From Moorena sp. SIOASIH (lineage in GTDB: Bacteria > Cyanobacteriota > Cyanobacteriia > Cyanobacteriales > Coleofasciculaceae), in assembly GCF_010671925.1 (NCBI RefSeq), contig NZ_JAAHIH010000009.1, positions 62,001-126,000 on the forward strand: 64,000 nucleotides of DNA, read 5' to 3'. A program made the translations under genes and the position numbers. The notes beneath the pieces are model-generated. The model worked only from the letters and a program-made list of their open reading frames with translations. It was not told where the DNA came from and searched no databases. Of the stretch, positions 1-8,538 are shown in pieces (the stretch's first letter is position 1; every line of letters starts with the position of its first letter).

Positions 1-534
1 CAACTTGAAGTCTACTAGAGTAATGCCACACTGATAGAAGAAGTCAGTGATAATTTGGTTAATTCGCAACGCTTGCTCAATCAGTTGCTTCAACTGCTCA
101 GGCGTTGCTAGTTCCAGCAGTAGTAAGCGATCGCGTGTTAACAAGGGATCTCCTAATTGGTCATTCTTCAAATAAAATTCCACTAGGGGCTTCGGGAGTA
201 CCTGACCCTCTAGTATTCCAGTTTGTTGACACAGACTACCAGCAGCAATGTTCCTGACTACCACCTCCAAGGGCAAAATTTTTACCTGTTTGACCAACAT
301 TTGGTTGGGAGTAGGACGGTCAATGAAGTGCGTAGCTATGCCATTCTCTTCTAGGACTTTGAACAAATGAGATGCGATCGCACAATTAATCTCACCCTTC
401 CCAGAAATCTGACCTCGCTTTTGGGCATTAAAGGCAGTGGCATCATCTTTAAAGTAAGTCAGTAGAATCTCTGGGTCATCGGTAGTATATAAGATTTTCG
501 CTTTACCTTCGTAGAGTTTTTGATCAGGGGACAT
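1..534 (-). CDS. purC: Phosphoribosylaminoimidazole-succinocarboxamide synthase, N-terminal 178 codons (runs off the window)
   Basis: SAICAR synthetase joins aspartate to CAIR in de novo purine synthesis, in the cytosol. Translating the minus strand from the ATG at 532-534 gives MSPDQKLYEGKAKILY, then DDATAFNAQKRG near residue 30, and the family signature VVRNIAAGS near residue 92. The last visible residues are LVDFKL, the start of the second PurC signature, so the window edge cuts the gene there. The full protein is normally about 240 residues, so some 60 are missing. The frame is open with no stop across all 178 codons. No strong Shine-Dalgarno sequence is visible before the start. Identification rests on motifs alone but is clear. 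Confidence 0.93.
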   Translation of the reverse strand, partial: MSPDQKLYEGKAKILYTTDDPEILLTYFKDDATAFNAQKRGQISGKGEINCAIASHLFKVLEENGIATHFIDRPTPNQMLVKQVKILPLEVVVRNIAAGSLCQQTGILEGQVLPKPLVEFYLKNDQLGDPLLTRDRLLLLELATPEQLKQLIEQALRINQIITDFFYQCGITLVDFKL

Positions 535-820
535 AATCAGTAAGATGATTGTTCACTGTCAATATATTTACAGATATAGCAGTCCTAAATGATTCGTAAA
601 ATATAGTGGCCACGCTGCGCGAACGCCGAATCCCGCTTAACTCAAGCCCAGCAATGATTTCAGATTTTTCCTGTTTGACAACTGATTTAGGATTGCTATA
701 CATCTTCACAGATAGATTTAGCTAGATCCGCGATTCATAAGGGGCTGTTTACGCCAACTGCGGGCGCAGTTTATAAGCCCTGTCCCACACTCACCCGATC
801 GGTAAAAGATGTGGGGCCTA

Positions 821-957
821 ATATCAAGTCTGGTTGAATACCCATAACTGACGGCGCCCGGGCGCGGGGAGGGTGGGGAGGGTGGGAAGTGTGGGGAGAT
901 GGGGAGATGGCCAGATGGGGGAGATTTTTATTAAGGGTAATTATCCTGACATGATAT
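821..957. repeat. Small inverted-repeat element (MITE-like) with a G-rich tandem repeat inside
   Basis: The ends are imperfect 23-bp inverted repeats: the left begins ATATCAAGTCTGG and the right ends CCTGACATGATAT. The interior holds a run of GGGGAGATGG/GGTGGGGAGG units. A second element with the same ends lies at 53386-53491 and a lone end at about 11797-11819, so this is a dispersed family. No open reading frame of its own is credible. The rest of the 535-1146 gap holds only a short palindromic repeat near 605-628. Confidence 0.7.
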
Positions 958-1146
958 AAACGCGGATCTAGCTCAAGTTTGTCACCAAAGCCGAATATGC
1001 CCTGCTGTTTTCGGTAGTACAGGTAAAACCTGATGTATATTGCAACAATGACAATCACACCAAATCAGAAATTTGGCGGAGCGTGAGTTATCCTGTAATC
1101 AGTTAAGTTAAGGTTAGGTTAAGAACGTCTGGTGCAGGCAATAGCT

Positions 1147-1368
1147 ATGGTAGATCCATCTGATTTTTTACACCCTCGCAGTCCCTATCACGGTCAGTTC
1201 AAGCCAGAAAACCTGGTTTTTAATGCTAATTTACAGGAATTTGCTCAAAGAGTCAGCTACATCTGTAATCTGGAAACGGCTGGTAAGCTGCCTCCACAAG
1301 AAGCTTACCAGCAGATTAAACAACTCTGGAAAGACTTGAAACAAAGCAAAAAGAGCCTGGGTATATGA
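1147..1368 (+). CDS. Small conserved cyanobacterial protein (possibly DUF7219)
   Basis: This protein of 73 residues (from the ATG at 1147) or 78 (from the GTG at 1132) is rich in aromatic and charged residues. It contains FLHPRSPYHGQFKPENLVFN near the N-terminus and FAQRVSYICNLETAGKLPP in the middle. The pattern matches a small cyanobacterial family I recall as DUF7219. Its function is unknown. There is no signal peptide or membrane segment, so it is presumably cytosolic. The ATG start is preferred because the family pattern begins right after it, but neither start has a convincing ribosome binding site. It is followed within 21 bp by the end of the convergent cyclase gene. Confidence 0.7.
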   Translation: MVDPSDFLHPRSPYHGQFKPENLVFNANLQEFAQRVSYICNLETAGKLPPQEAYQQIKQLWKDLKQSKKSLGI

Positions 1369-1388
1369 AGTATGAAATACGTCATTCT

Positions 1389-4088
1389 TTACTTCGTGGT
1401 CATCGTGTAAACTCCATCCCAGGAATCATCAGGAGGATGATCACAATAGTTTTTAGCTCGGTTAATATGGGTCTTGACAGGCCGGTCATTTGGTTGTATG
1501 TCTAGTGCATCATAAAAATACTTGAGTGCCTGGTGAAAGTCTCGTTTGATGTAAGCATTACGCCCTGCTTGATACAAATCGAGGAACCGTTTTGTTTGAT
1601 CGTTAAGGGATAGGTCGGTTTTGCCAATTAATTCATAAATCCTAACGGCTTGGTTTTTACCTTTGACCCGGATTTGATCTAACTCCCGCACCACAATGCG
1701 ATCGCGGCACAAGTTATAGGTAGACTCACTCAAGATAATGTCGCAGCCATACTCTTTGGTAACGCTTTCGAGACGAGCACTTAGATTCACGCCATCTCCA
1801 ATAACCGTATAGTCCATCCGTTTTTGGGAGCCGATATTGCCGGAAACCACTTCTCCAGAACTAATTCCCATCCCAATCCGGATTTCCGGTTGGTTGTTAC
1901 CCCTGCGATTGGAATTAAATTTTGCTAAGCGTGAGCGCATATCTAGAGCTGATTTGACAGCCTTCCAAGCATGATTTGGCAGGGGTAAAGGTGCTCCAAA
2001 CACCGCCATCAAGGCATCTCCAATAAACTTGTCCAAGGTGCCATCATGATTGAATACAGCCTCTACCATGGTTTCAAAATACTTGTTGAGCAACGATACC
2101 ACCTCTGTTGCTCCGAGATGTTCTGTTAGGTTTGTGTAGCCCCGGATATCGGAAAATAGAATTGTTACTTCTTGCTTCTTGCCCTGCATTAAGGTATCTT
2201 CCCCTAGGGCTAAGACTTGATCAGCAACCCGTGGAGTCATGTAGCGATACATGGCTGTCTTCATACGCTTCTCACGAGTCATATCTTCTAAAACCACCAA
2301 CCCACCCCGCACACTTCCCTCTGGGTTGAGCAAAGGATTGACGCTTAGGTTCAGACTGCGTTCAATTTCCTGAACTTGGTATTTTGACAAAAAATCAGTA
2401 ACTGATGAAGATTCTGTCTGGGGTGTTTCATTCTGGGGTGTTTCATTCCAGGGTACATAAACATTTGGGTCATCCCACTTTGGCATTGCCAGGACCATGG
2501 ATGGTAACCCTTGTGAATCCCCTTGAGGAGGTTTATAGATACCAATTTTGAGAGTTTGCTCTGGCATATAATGCCGAGTCCCCGTAGCCAAGCTATCTTG
2601 CCAACGCCACTGGAGATTTTCAATGGGCACTACATCCCAGATGTATCGACCAGTGAGCTTAGACTGCCAGAATTTCCAATCGGGACTGCCTTTTCTACGA
2701 TTAGGACCACCTAAGAACTTAATCGCTGCATCATTGATCATCACAATTCGTCCCTGCATGTCAGTGGAAATCACTGCGTCGGTTAGACTTTGCAGAATAT
2801 CTTGCTGATATTGCTTTTCAATCAGGACGCTTTCAAACAGCTGGGCATTTTCCAGAGCTATGCCTGCCTGAATATTAAACGCCCGCATAAACTCTTGATC
2901 AGAGCTGGTAAAGTAGCCTTGGTGTTTGTTGATTAACTGGGTCACACCGATTAATTTATTTTTGGAGTTAAAGACCGGCATACAAAGAATACTTTGGGTT
3001 CGATAACCGGTTTGTTTGTCAGTGCTCGGGTCAAAACGCTGGTCTTTATAGGCATCTGGAATATTGAGCGGCTCACCAGTAGATGCTACATAACCAGCAA
3101 TACCTCGGTTAGCTGGTATTCGGATTTCTATGGTGTTTTGTCCATCAGCTGTAGCTACCTTACTCCAAAGTTCATTGCGATCTTGGCATAGCAAAAATAG
3201 GGTAGAGCGGTCCGCTTGCATGAGATCCCGAGCCTGCTCCATAACTAAACTTAGGGTTTGTTCGAGCTTCAGGCTCTTCCCCAGAGACTCAGTTGCCTTG
3301 AGCAGAGCAATCACTCCCCGTTGGTTGCGAGCGGCTCTTTGAAACGATTGGCAGGCTTCGAGGATGATGCCAAGGTGGTCAGCAAAGTCCCGAAATTGCT
3401 TTTCGTCGGTACTATCGAACGGCACACCGCCAGTTTTATTCAAAAAATTGATTACAGCAACCACCTGGTTATTGCTATTAAAAATTGGCATACACAGGAG
3501 GCTTTGGGTACGATAGCCAGGGATTTCGTCAAATTCTGGGTTAAATAGGGGATGATGGTAAGCAACTGACGTATTGAAAGACTTGCCAGTTGCGGCAACA
3601 TGACCGACAACACCCTGATTGTGGGGAATGCGGCGTTCTATGGTTTTGTCCGTGTGGCGTTGGGGAATGTTTGCCCATAGTTGACCTGTGTCGGTGTCAA
3701 CCATGAAAATAGTGGCTTGGTCTGCCTGTAGGACTTGGCCAACTTTTAGGGTTAAAGCCTCTATCACCTGCTCTAGCCGAGTTTCCAGAGCATCATTGTT
3801 GATCAGTGCGATCGCTCCTAGAAACTGTTGGAAATCAGCAGCAAAGAAATCTAACCAGCAGCTAAATTGAGGAATGGATAGCGTTTTGATGCGATCAATC
3901 AGATTGCTGGTTTGTGAGGGTTGAGTTAACTGAGCTAGTGTAGCAGTAACACTACTGGTGTTCGGTCTTGTCATACTTCGTCTGCTCCTGCCTTTGGAGG
4001 CGCGTGAGGGCAAGTCAACTGGGCAGATAAGAATTGCTGCGTTGATAAGTCTTCTATCGTCTTTGACTTCAAGAACATGAATTGACAC
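1389..4088 (-). CDS. cyaB: Class III adenylate cyclase, GAF-GAF-PAS-cyclase architecture (CyaB-like)
   Basis: It makes cAMP from ATP and is probably regulated by cyclic-nucleotide binding to its GAF domains. Rough domains of the 899-residue reading are GAF1 at 103-248, GAF2 at 270-420, PAS at 428-600, cyclase at 637-820 and a short TPR-like tail at 835-885. In the cyclase domain, D647 (FSDIRGYT) and D691 (FIGD) would bind metal. K687 and D759 (MDYTVIGD) fit the adenine-specifying pair. GAF1 keeps the NKxnFx3DE cyclic-nucleotide motif (N217, K218, F224, D228, E229); GAF2 ends in DQ instead of DE. The domain order equals that of Anabaena CyaB1/CyaB2 (known family). The start is uncertain: the ATG at 3974 (residue 39) is an alternative and would remove a non-conserved basic stretch. 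It is transcribed alone, with about 670 bp of apparently non-coding DNA upstream. Confidence 0.92.
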   Translation of the reverse strand: MSIHVLEVKDDRRLINAAILICPVDLPSRASKGRSRRSMTRPNTSSVTATLAQLTQPSQTSNLIDRIKTLSIPQFSCWLDFFAADFQQFLGAIALINNDALETRLEQVIEALTLKVGQVLQADQATIFMVDTDTGQLWANIPQRHTDKTIERRIPHNQGVVGHVAATGKSFNTSVAYHHPLFNPEFDEIPGYRTQSLLCMPIFNSNNQVVAVINFLNKTGGVPFDSTDEKQFRDFADHLGIILEACQSFQRAARNQRGVIALLKATESLGKSLKLEQTLSLVMEQARDLMQADRSTLFLLCQDRNELWSKVATADGQNTIEIRIPANRGIAGYVASTGEPLNIPDAYKDQRFDPSTDKQTGYRTQSILCMPVFNSKNKLIGVTQLINKHQGYFTSSDQEFMRAFNIQAGIALENAQLFESVLIEKQYQQDILQSLTDAVISTDMQGRIVMINDAAIKFLGGPNRRKGSPDWKFWQSKLTGRYIWDVVPIENLQWRWQDSLATGTRHYMPEQTLKIGIYKPPQGDSQGLPSMVLAMPKWDDPNVYVPWNETPQNETPQTESSSVTDFLSKYQVQEIERSLNLSVNPLLNPEGSVRGGLVVLEDMTREKRMKTAMYRYMTPRVADQVLALGEDTLMQGKKQEVTILFSDIRGYTNLTEHLGATEVVSLLNKYFETMVEAVFNHDGTLDKFIGDALMAVFGAPLPLPNHAWKAVKSALDMRSRLAKFNSNRRGNNQPEIRIGMGISSGEVVSGNIGSQKRMDYTVIGDGVNLSARLESVTKEYGCDIILSESTYNLCRDRIVVRELDQIRVKGKNQAVRIYELIGKTDLSLNDQTKRFLDLYQAGRNAYIKRDFHQALKYFYDALDIQPNDRPVKTHINRAKNYCDHPPDDSWDGVYTMTTK

Positions 4089-4760
4089 CCTGGATATAAG
4101 TAGATCTGAGGATATCCCTATCCTGATTACAAGTTTGGCATATCTCTACAGTAAAAATTAGTACCCTAGGGGGTACTTCTTTAGAGTATAGATTTCCCTA
4201 AATCTGTTAAGGATTATACAATTACAATAGTTAAGTTTTCGATAAGATTTTGTAATAAAGTCAGTAAGCTCAACCTCATTACGCCCCCTGAGACCATGAA
4301 ACCCTTCCTTGACATGCTCCCTATGACTAGGCATAAACCCTTGAATTAGGCAGGCTTAATTAAGCCTTAGGTGATTAAAACTTCACACCTAACACCTAAA
4401 ACCGCTACTGGTGTCAGACCTGTGGGATGCTTACCTCAATGTCGGGAGGAGGTTAGTAAACAGCTAGAAAAAATGTTGCAGAGTCTACCAAAAACTCTTA
4501 TTATTTGTTAGAATTAAATTAGGGTAACACCGACAGGGATTATTATGTAACTTAAATTAAAGCCGAAAACCAAGGGTTTAATAGTTGCGCTCTCTATCCC
4601 GGTGGAACCAACTTTTTTGACATTTTTATGGCGCTCGCGGGATATTCCGTCAGAGCGGATATACCCCCTGGATGTGAAAGCATCTTGCATTGGCGGGCCT
4701 TGGTCTATCTTGGTAGACTTTGGTAGCTAAAAAGTATCGGAAACCTAATTCAAGAAGTTG
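4089..4760. other. Non-coding gap upstream of the cyclase gene
   Basis: No coding frame is convincing here. The stretch contains AT-rich sequence likely to include the promoter of the minus-strand cyclase gene, and unrecognised sequence up to the left end of the IscB element. No tRNA or clear terminator was seen. Confidence 0.5.
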
Positions 4761-4987
4761 TCTCCTAGTGTAAGCCTTGGCAATTCCCGGTAATTTCCGG
4801 AATTGCCAGCTAGGATGCAGACTCAGGATTTACTTCCTACGTTGGTTTGGTCATGACACCCAGGGGTTAACTCCAGCTTCTGGCTCTGTCGCTAATCATT
4901 AAGATAAAGGCAAAATGTGTGGTTAGCAAAACACAAGCCATCCCAACATTGTCTAGGAACACATTACCGAATTGAGATGCATTAATC
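4761..4987 (+). ncRNA. Predicted IscB omega-RNA, copy 1
   Basis: IscB nucleases use an RNA encoded just upstream of their gene. This stretch aligns almost throughout with 34512-34736, in front of the second iscB, starting at the shared TCTCCTAGT. Conserved pieces include the CCTACGTTG and GGTCATGACACCCAGGG blocks. A perfect 9-bp stem is visible (GGCAATTCC at 4779-4787 with GGAATTGCC at 4799-4807). In the other copy the outer pairs change together (GGTA with TACC), which supports a selected RNA fold. A second stem pairs GCTAA with TTAGC near the 3' part. The guide would come from the bases left of 4761, by analogy with studied IscB systems. Confidence 0.72.
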
Positions 4988-6241
4988 ATGCAAAATTATG
5001 TTTTTATTATTGATACAAACGACAATTAAACCCTATTACACCAAAGAAAGCTCGTCGGTTGTTAGACAAAGGTAAAGCTGCGGTACGCACGGATGTATCC
5101 GTTCACGATCATATTGAAGACTGCGGTCGATAATCCAAGGGTCTCACCATGTCAAATCAAAATTGACCCTGGCAGCCAGACAACTGGATTTGCTTTAGTT
5201 CAAAACAACCAAGTCATTTGGGGAATGGAGTTAGAACACAGAGGAGGGTTGATCAAGAAAAAATTAGAGTCTAGAAAGGCGGTAAGACGTGGCCGACGTA
5301 ATCGTCATACTCGTTACAGAAAACCTAGATTCCTTAACCGTAAACGTCCAGAGGGTTGGCTTTCCCCCAGTTTAGAGCACAGAGTTCTAACTATTGAAAC
5401 CTGGGTTAAACGACTGATTAAGTTTTGCCCGGTTAGCGAGATTTGGGTCGAAAGAGTTAAGTTTGATACCCAAAAAATGCAGAATCCTGAAATTAGTGGT
5501 ATTGAATACCAGCAAGGGGAACTAGCTGGCTACGAAGTAAGAGAGTATTTACTTGAAAAGTGGGGCAGAGAATGCGCCTATTGTGGCAAGCAAAATATCC
5601 CTTTACAGATTGAGCACATTCACCCAAAATCAAAAAGTGGGAGCGACCGAGTCAGCAATCTTTGTCTGGCTTGCGAGAAATGTAATCAACGGAAAGGGAA
5701 CAGACCTATAGAGGAATTCCTCAAGAAGAAACCCAGTCTACTACAGAAAATAAAAAACAAGGCGCTTTCGCCATTAAGGGATGCTGCCGCAGTAAATATG
5801 ACTCGGAACAAGGTAGTAAAGGTGCTCAAGAAAATTTTGCCTGTGGTCACTGGAACTGGTGCTATGACCAAGTACAACCGAACAAGATTGGGTTTATCTA
5901 AAAAGCACTGGGTTGATGCGGCCTGTGTCGGTAATATTGAAACTTTAGTGGTAAGAACCTCTCAACCACTGTTAGTTGTCTGCTTTGGACAAGGAGGAAG
6001 ACAGAAAGCAGCACTTAACAAATACGGCTATCCAACTAGGCATAACCCATTGAAGCCGATTAAAGGTTGGGCTACTGGCGACATAGCCAAACACCAGAAA
6101 ATAGGAATAGGCAAAGTAACTCCCAGAAGCAAAGGAAGTTTCGGATTTACTCCACTAGGAACAAAAGGCTACAAGAGTTGCAAGCCTCAAGACATATCAG
6201 TCATACACAGAAAGGATGGATATACTTACAGTTTTTGCTAG
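4988..6241 (+). pseudogene. iscB: IscB RNA-guided nuclease, copy 1, N-terminus broken by compensating indels
   Basis: IscB is the RNA-guided HNH/RuvC nuclease related to the ancestor of Cas9, carried by IS200/IS605-type elements. The ATG at 4988 begins MQNYVFIIDTN exactly like copy 2. A 4-bp deletion relative to copy 2 near 5030 then leads at once to a TAA, and a 1-bp insertion near 5090 restores the frame before MYPFTIILK. The N-terminal PLMP domain is therefore lost, and the longest reading (382 residues) can only start at the internal ATG at 5093. Everything after is intact: RuvC-I (KIDPGS), an Arg-rich bridge helix, RuvC-II (WVERVKFD), HNH with CAYC and EHIHPKS, and RuvC-III (HWVDAACVG). 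It could be a dead copy or a truncated protein without PLMP; dead is more likely. Confidence 0.85.
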
Positions 6242-6311
6242 TATCTGCCGGGTTAACCCTCGGAATAATCGTCCTAGACATTCCTGATTGAACCTTGAAT
6301 CACATATTGTG

Positions 6312-6356
6312 AGAATCCCCCGTTATCATCTCCGATTTAACGGGGGAGTATGTCAA
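6312..6356 (+). other. Likely right end hairpin of IscB element 1
   Basis: GAATCCCCCGTT and AACGGGGG form an 8-bp stem (6317-6324 with 6339-6346), followed by AGTATGTCAA. The TnpB element at 8455-9823 ends in a very similar way (GAATCCCCGTGC, CCGGGGAGGATGTCAA). TCAA is the right cleavage tetranucleotide known from IS608. I infer that this is the element's right end; it abuts the 3' end of sqdX and overlaps its stop codon. It could also act as a bidirectional terminator between the convergent genes. Confidence 0.55.
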
Positions 6357-7486
6357 GCAGCGGAAGACATGGATTCGGAAAACACGATTGCCTGGTAGTA
6401 ACGTTGCAATTGACGTGTAGCAGCTGACCAACTCCAGCGTTCAGCTTCTGCTCTAGCATTGCGGCGCAGAGTTTCCCGTTCCTGCTGTTGTGCTAACAGA
6501 CGCTGGGTTGCTGCGATCGCTCCTTGCTCATCTGCTGGATCGTATAAATACCCATTCATCCCATCCGTGACAATATCCGGAATCCCTCCAGAGTTAGCTG
6601 CTACCACCGGACAACCTGCTGCCATGGCTTCAAGTAAGACTAGTCCTAAGGTTTCTGTGCGAGAAGGAAAGATAAATGCATCAGCAGAGGCAAAGGCAGA
6701 ACCGAGTGTTGTACCGGTAAGGTAACCCACGAAATGAGTCGGGGTTCCAGCAAAGTGTGCTTCTAGTTCCTTACGGTGGGGTCCATCTCCTACTAATGCT
6801 AGGCAAGCGTTGGGAATTGCTTCTAGCACTAACTTAATCCGCTCAATTTCTTTTTCAGCAGAAAGACGGCCTACATAAAGGAGTATGGGGCTGTCTGGAT
6901 GTCCTTGGGAAAGATGCGATCGCATTTGGGATGAAGCTAACTCTGGTTGGAAAGTTTCCGTATCCACACCTCGCTGCCACAAGTCTACTCGTTCAACACC
7001 ATGGTCTCTTAATTCCTGTACCATAGCATTAGAGGTACACAAATTCAGCTCAGCTTGATTGTGACTAACCTTAATTAACTCCCACATAACTCCTTCGAGC
7101 ATACCCAATCCGTAGTGCTGGAGGTACTGAGGTAAATGGGTGTGGTAGGAGGCAACCAAGGGAATATTCATTACCTTGGAATAATACAGCCCTCCCAACC
7201 CTAATACTGCTGGGTTGACAACATGGATCAAATCTGGCTGAAACTTTTCTAATACCCCACCAATTGAGGGTCGTGGCAGGGCTAGCTTTAATTCGGGATA
7301 CAGGGGTAGGGGAAAGCCAGAAACGCCGTAAATTTTGGCTCCTTTGTAGGCTTTTAGTCCCCCTTCTGGGCATATAACTAGCACTTGGTCACCGTTACGC
7401 TGCAAATGTTCCACCGTGTGGCGCAACCGGGTCACGATGCCATCAACTTTGGGTAGAAATGTTTCAGTGAAAAAAGCAATTCGCAT
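6353..7486 (-). CDS. sqdX: Sulfoquinovosyltransferase SqdX (GT4 glycosyltransferase)
   Basis: It transfers sulfoquinovose from its UDP form to diacylglycerol to make the thylakoid sulfolipid SQDG. The 377 residues start MRIAFFTETFLPKVDGIVTR, then HTVEHLQRNGDQV. Typical SqdX blocks follow: YKGAKIYGVSGFPLPLYPEL, ASYHTHLPQYLQHYGLGMLE and DLWQRGVDTETFQPE. The GT4 C-terminal donor-binding region has PSRTETLGLVLLEAMAAG with the EX7E glutamates. Length and start fit cyanobacterial SqdX. There is no sqdB beside it, unlike the usual sqdB-sqdX arrangement. The stop codon lies inside a hairpin end that resembles the right end of the neighbouring IscB element, so the last residues (MSSAA) might be altered. 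Confidence 0.9.
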   Translation of the reverse strand: MRIAFFTETFLPKVDGIVTRLRHTVEHLQRNGDQVLVICPEGGLKAYKGAKIYGVSGFPLPLYPELKLALPRPSIGGVLEKFQPDLIHVVNPAVLGLGGLYYSKVMNIPLVASYHTHLPQYLQHYGLGMLEGVMWELIKVSHNQAELNLCTSNAMVQELRDHGVERVDLWQRGVDTETFQPELASSQMRSHLSQGHPDSPILLYVGRLSAEKEIERIKLVLEAIPNACLALVGDGPHRKELEAHFAGTPTHFVGYLTGTTLGSAFASADAFIFPSRTETLGLVLLEAMAAGCPVVAANSGGIPDIVTDGMNGYLYDPADEQGAIAATQRLLAQQQERETLRRNARAEAERWSWSAATRQLQRYYQAIVFSESMSSAA

Positions 7487-7761
7487 AATTAGTGATTATT
7501 GATTAGTCATTAGTTATTATTTATTAGTCATTAGTTATTAGTAGTTTATAGTCCGTTGATCCAACTTGCTTGACCTTCTTGCGTGACCTTACTCGCTAAA
7601 TGTATCAGGTTTGGGGGACTTGTTGAGCATTAATTAATTTATAGGTATTAGAACATTGGTGTTTAGGGATTCCACGAAGCCCTTGACTCTAAGCTGAACC
7701 GTTTAGCTCTAATCGCAGTTTGTATGGAACATTTTTTTACTTTGAACCCCCAAGGTAAGAG

Positions 7762-8382
7762 TCAAGTCTGTAGTTCAGTAAATTCTGGAGTTGGGATCAG
7801 CACTTCTGAAGCGAAGCTAGTCCTAGGTGAGAAGTGAAATGCTCCAGCAATCGAACCCCAAATTAGTTCATCGGTTTGGGGGTCACGTCCCCTGTCAAGA
7901 CTAATCAATTTTTCTTCCATTACTTCAAAGCTGCTATCGAGATAGGTTTCTTTACTATTGCGCACTACCAAGCAAGCTTTACCTGGTTCTACTTCGGCTT
8001 TGAAGCTGTGACCAGTCCAGGTAACATTGAACGTGCAACCAGCAAGCTTCTCTAACTGTTGGGCACTCAGGGATTTTAGACGTTCTAAATCACGGGAAGC
8101 TCCGTATAATAGTTTTTCATCCTGAACCTTGTAATTTTCGATTTTGATTTGCCCGTCTAGCTCAACAATCTTTAGTACCCGCACTCGGTAGGGGGTGTTG
8201 AGCATATAGTCATAGGCTTGCTCAAGGAACAAGCTACATCCATCTAGCACTGACCAAGGTAGAGGACGCATGCAGACGCGGATGTGAGCATACAATGGTG
8301 GATTCTCAAACGCCTGCTCTTGGTTACTAAAATCAGCTGCCATCCAGCGGGCTAAAGTAGCGATATCCGTAGAATGAGTCAT
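7762..8382 (-). CDS. cpcT: Phycobiliprotein chromophore lyase CpcT
   Basis: CpcT-type lyases attach phycocyanobilin to Cys-153 of the phycocyanin or phycoerythrocyanin beta subunit. The 206-residue product begins MTHSTDIATLARWMAADFSN and continues with YAHIRVCMRPLPWSV, EQAYDYMLNTPYRVRVLKI, GCTFNVTWTGHSFKAEVEPG and a TYLDSSFEV/ISLDRGRDPQTDE segment. All are characteristic of the CpcT/CpeT family (about 195-205 residues). It is cytosolic and has no membrane segment. It lies in the same orientation as sqdX with a 275-bp gap containing TTAGTCATTAG-type repeats, so co-transcription is uncertain. The upstream side abuts the left end of a TnpB element at 8455, which may separate it from its original promoter. 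Confidence 0.93.
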   Translation of the reverse strand: MTHSTDIATLARWMAADFSNQEQAFENPPLYAHIRVCMRPLPWSVLDGCSLFLEQAYDYMLNTPYRVRVLKIVELDGQIKIENYKVQDEKLLYGASRDLERLKSLSAQQLEKLAGCTFNVTWTGHSFKAEVEPGKACLVVRNSKETYLDSSFEVMEEKLISLDRGRDPQTDELIWGSIAGAFHFSPRTSFASEVLIPTPEFTELQT

Positions 8383-8538
8383 TACCAGAAGTGTTGAACT
8401 TAGAATAGCGGGAACTTCGGATGAAGTAGTGTTTGATGCAGTTGGTATCTTTACCGAAAAAAGCGGGTCATTAGCCCCGTCCTAGAACGACGGTCAACTT
8501 ATGCTATCATAAGTTTATCGTTGTCAATCACGATAAAC

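Noticed and set aside
771..1058. 95-residue minus-strand frame rich in Pro/His/Ser
   Set aside because: Covers the MITE at 821-957 and its G-rich repeat; no domain and no conserved sequence.
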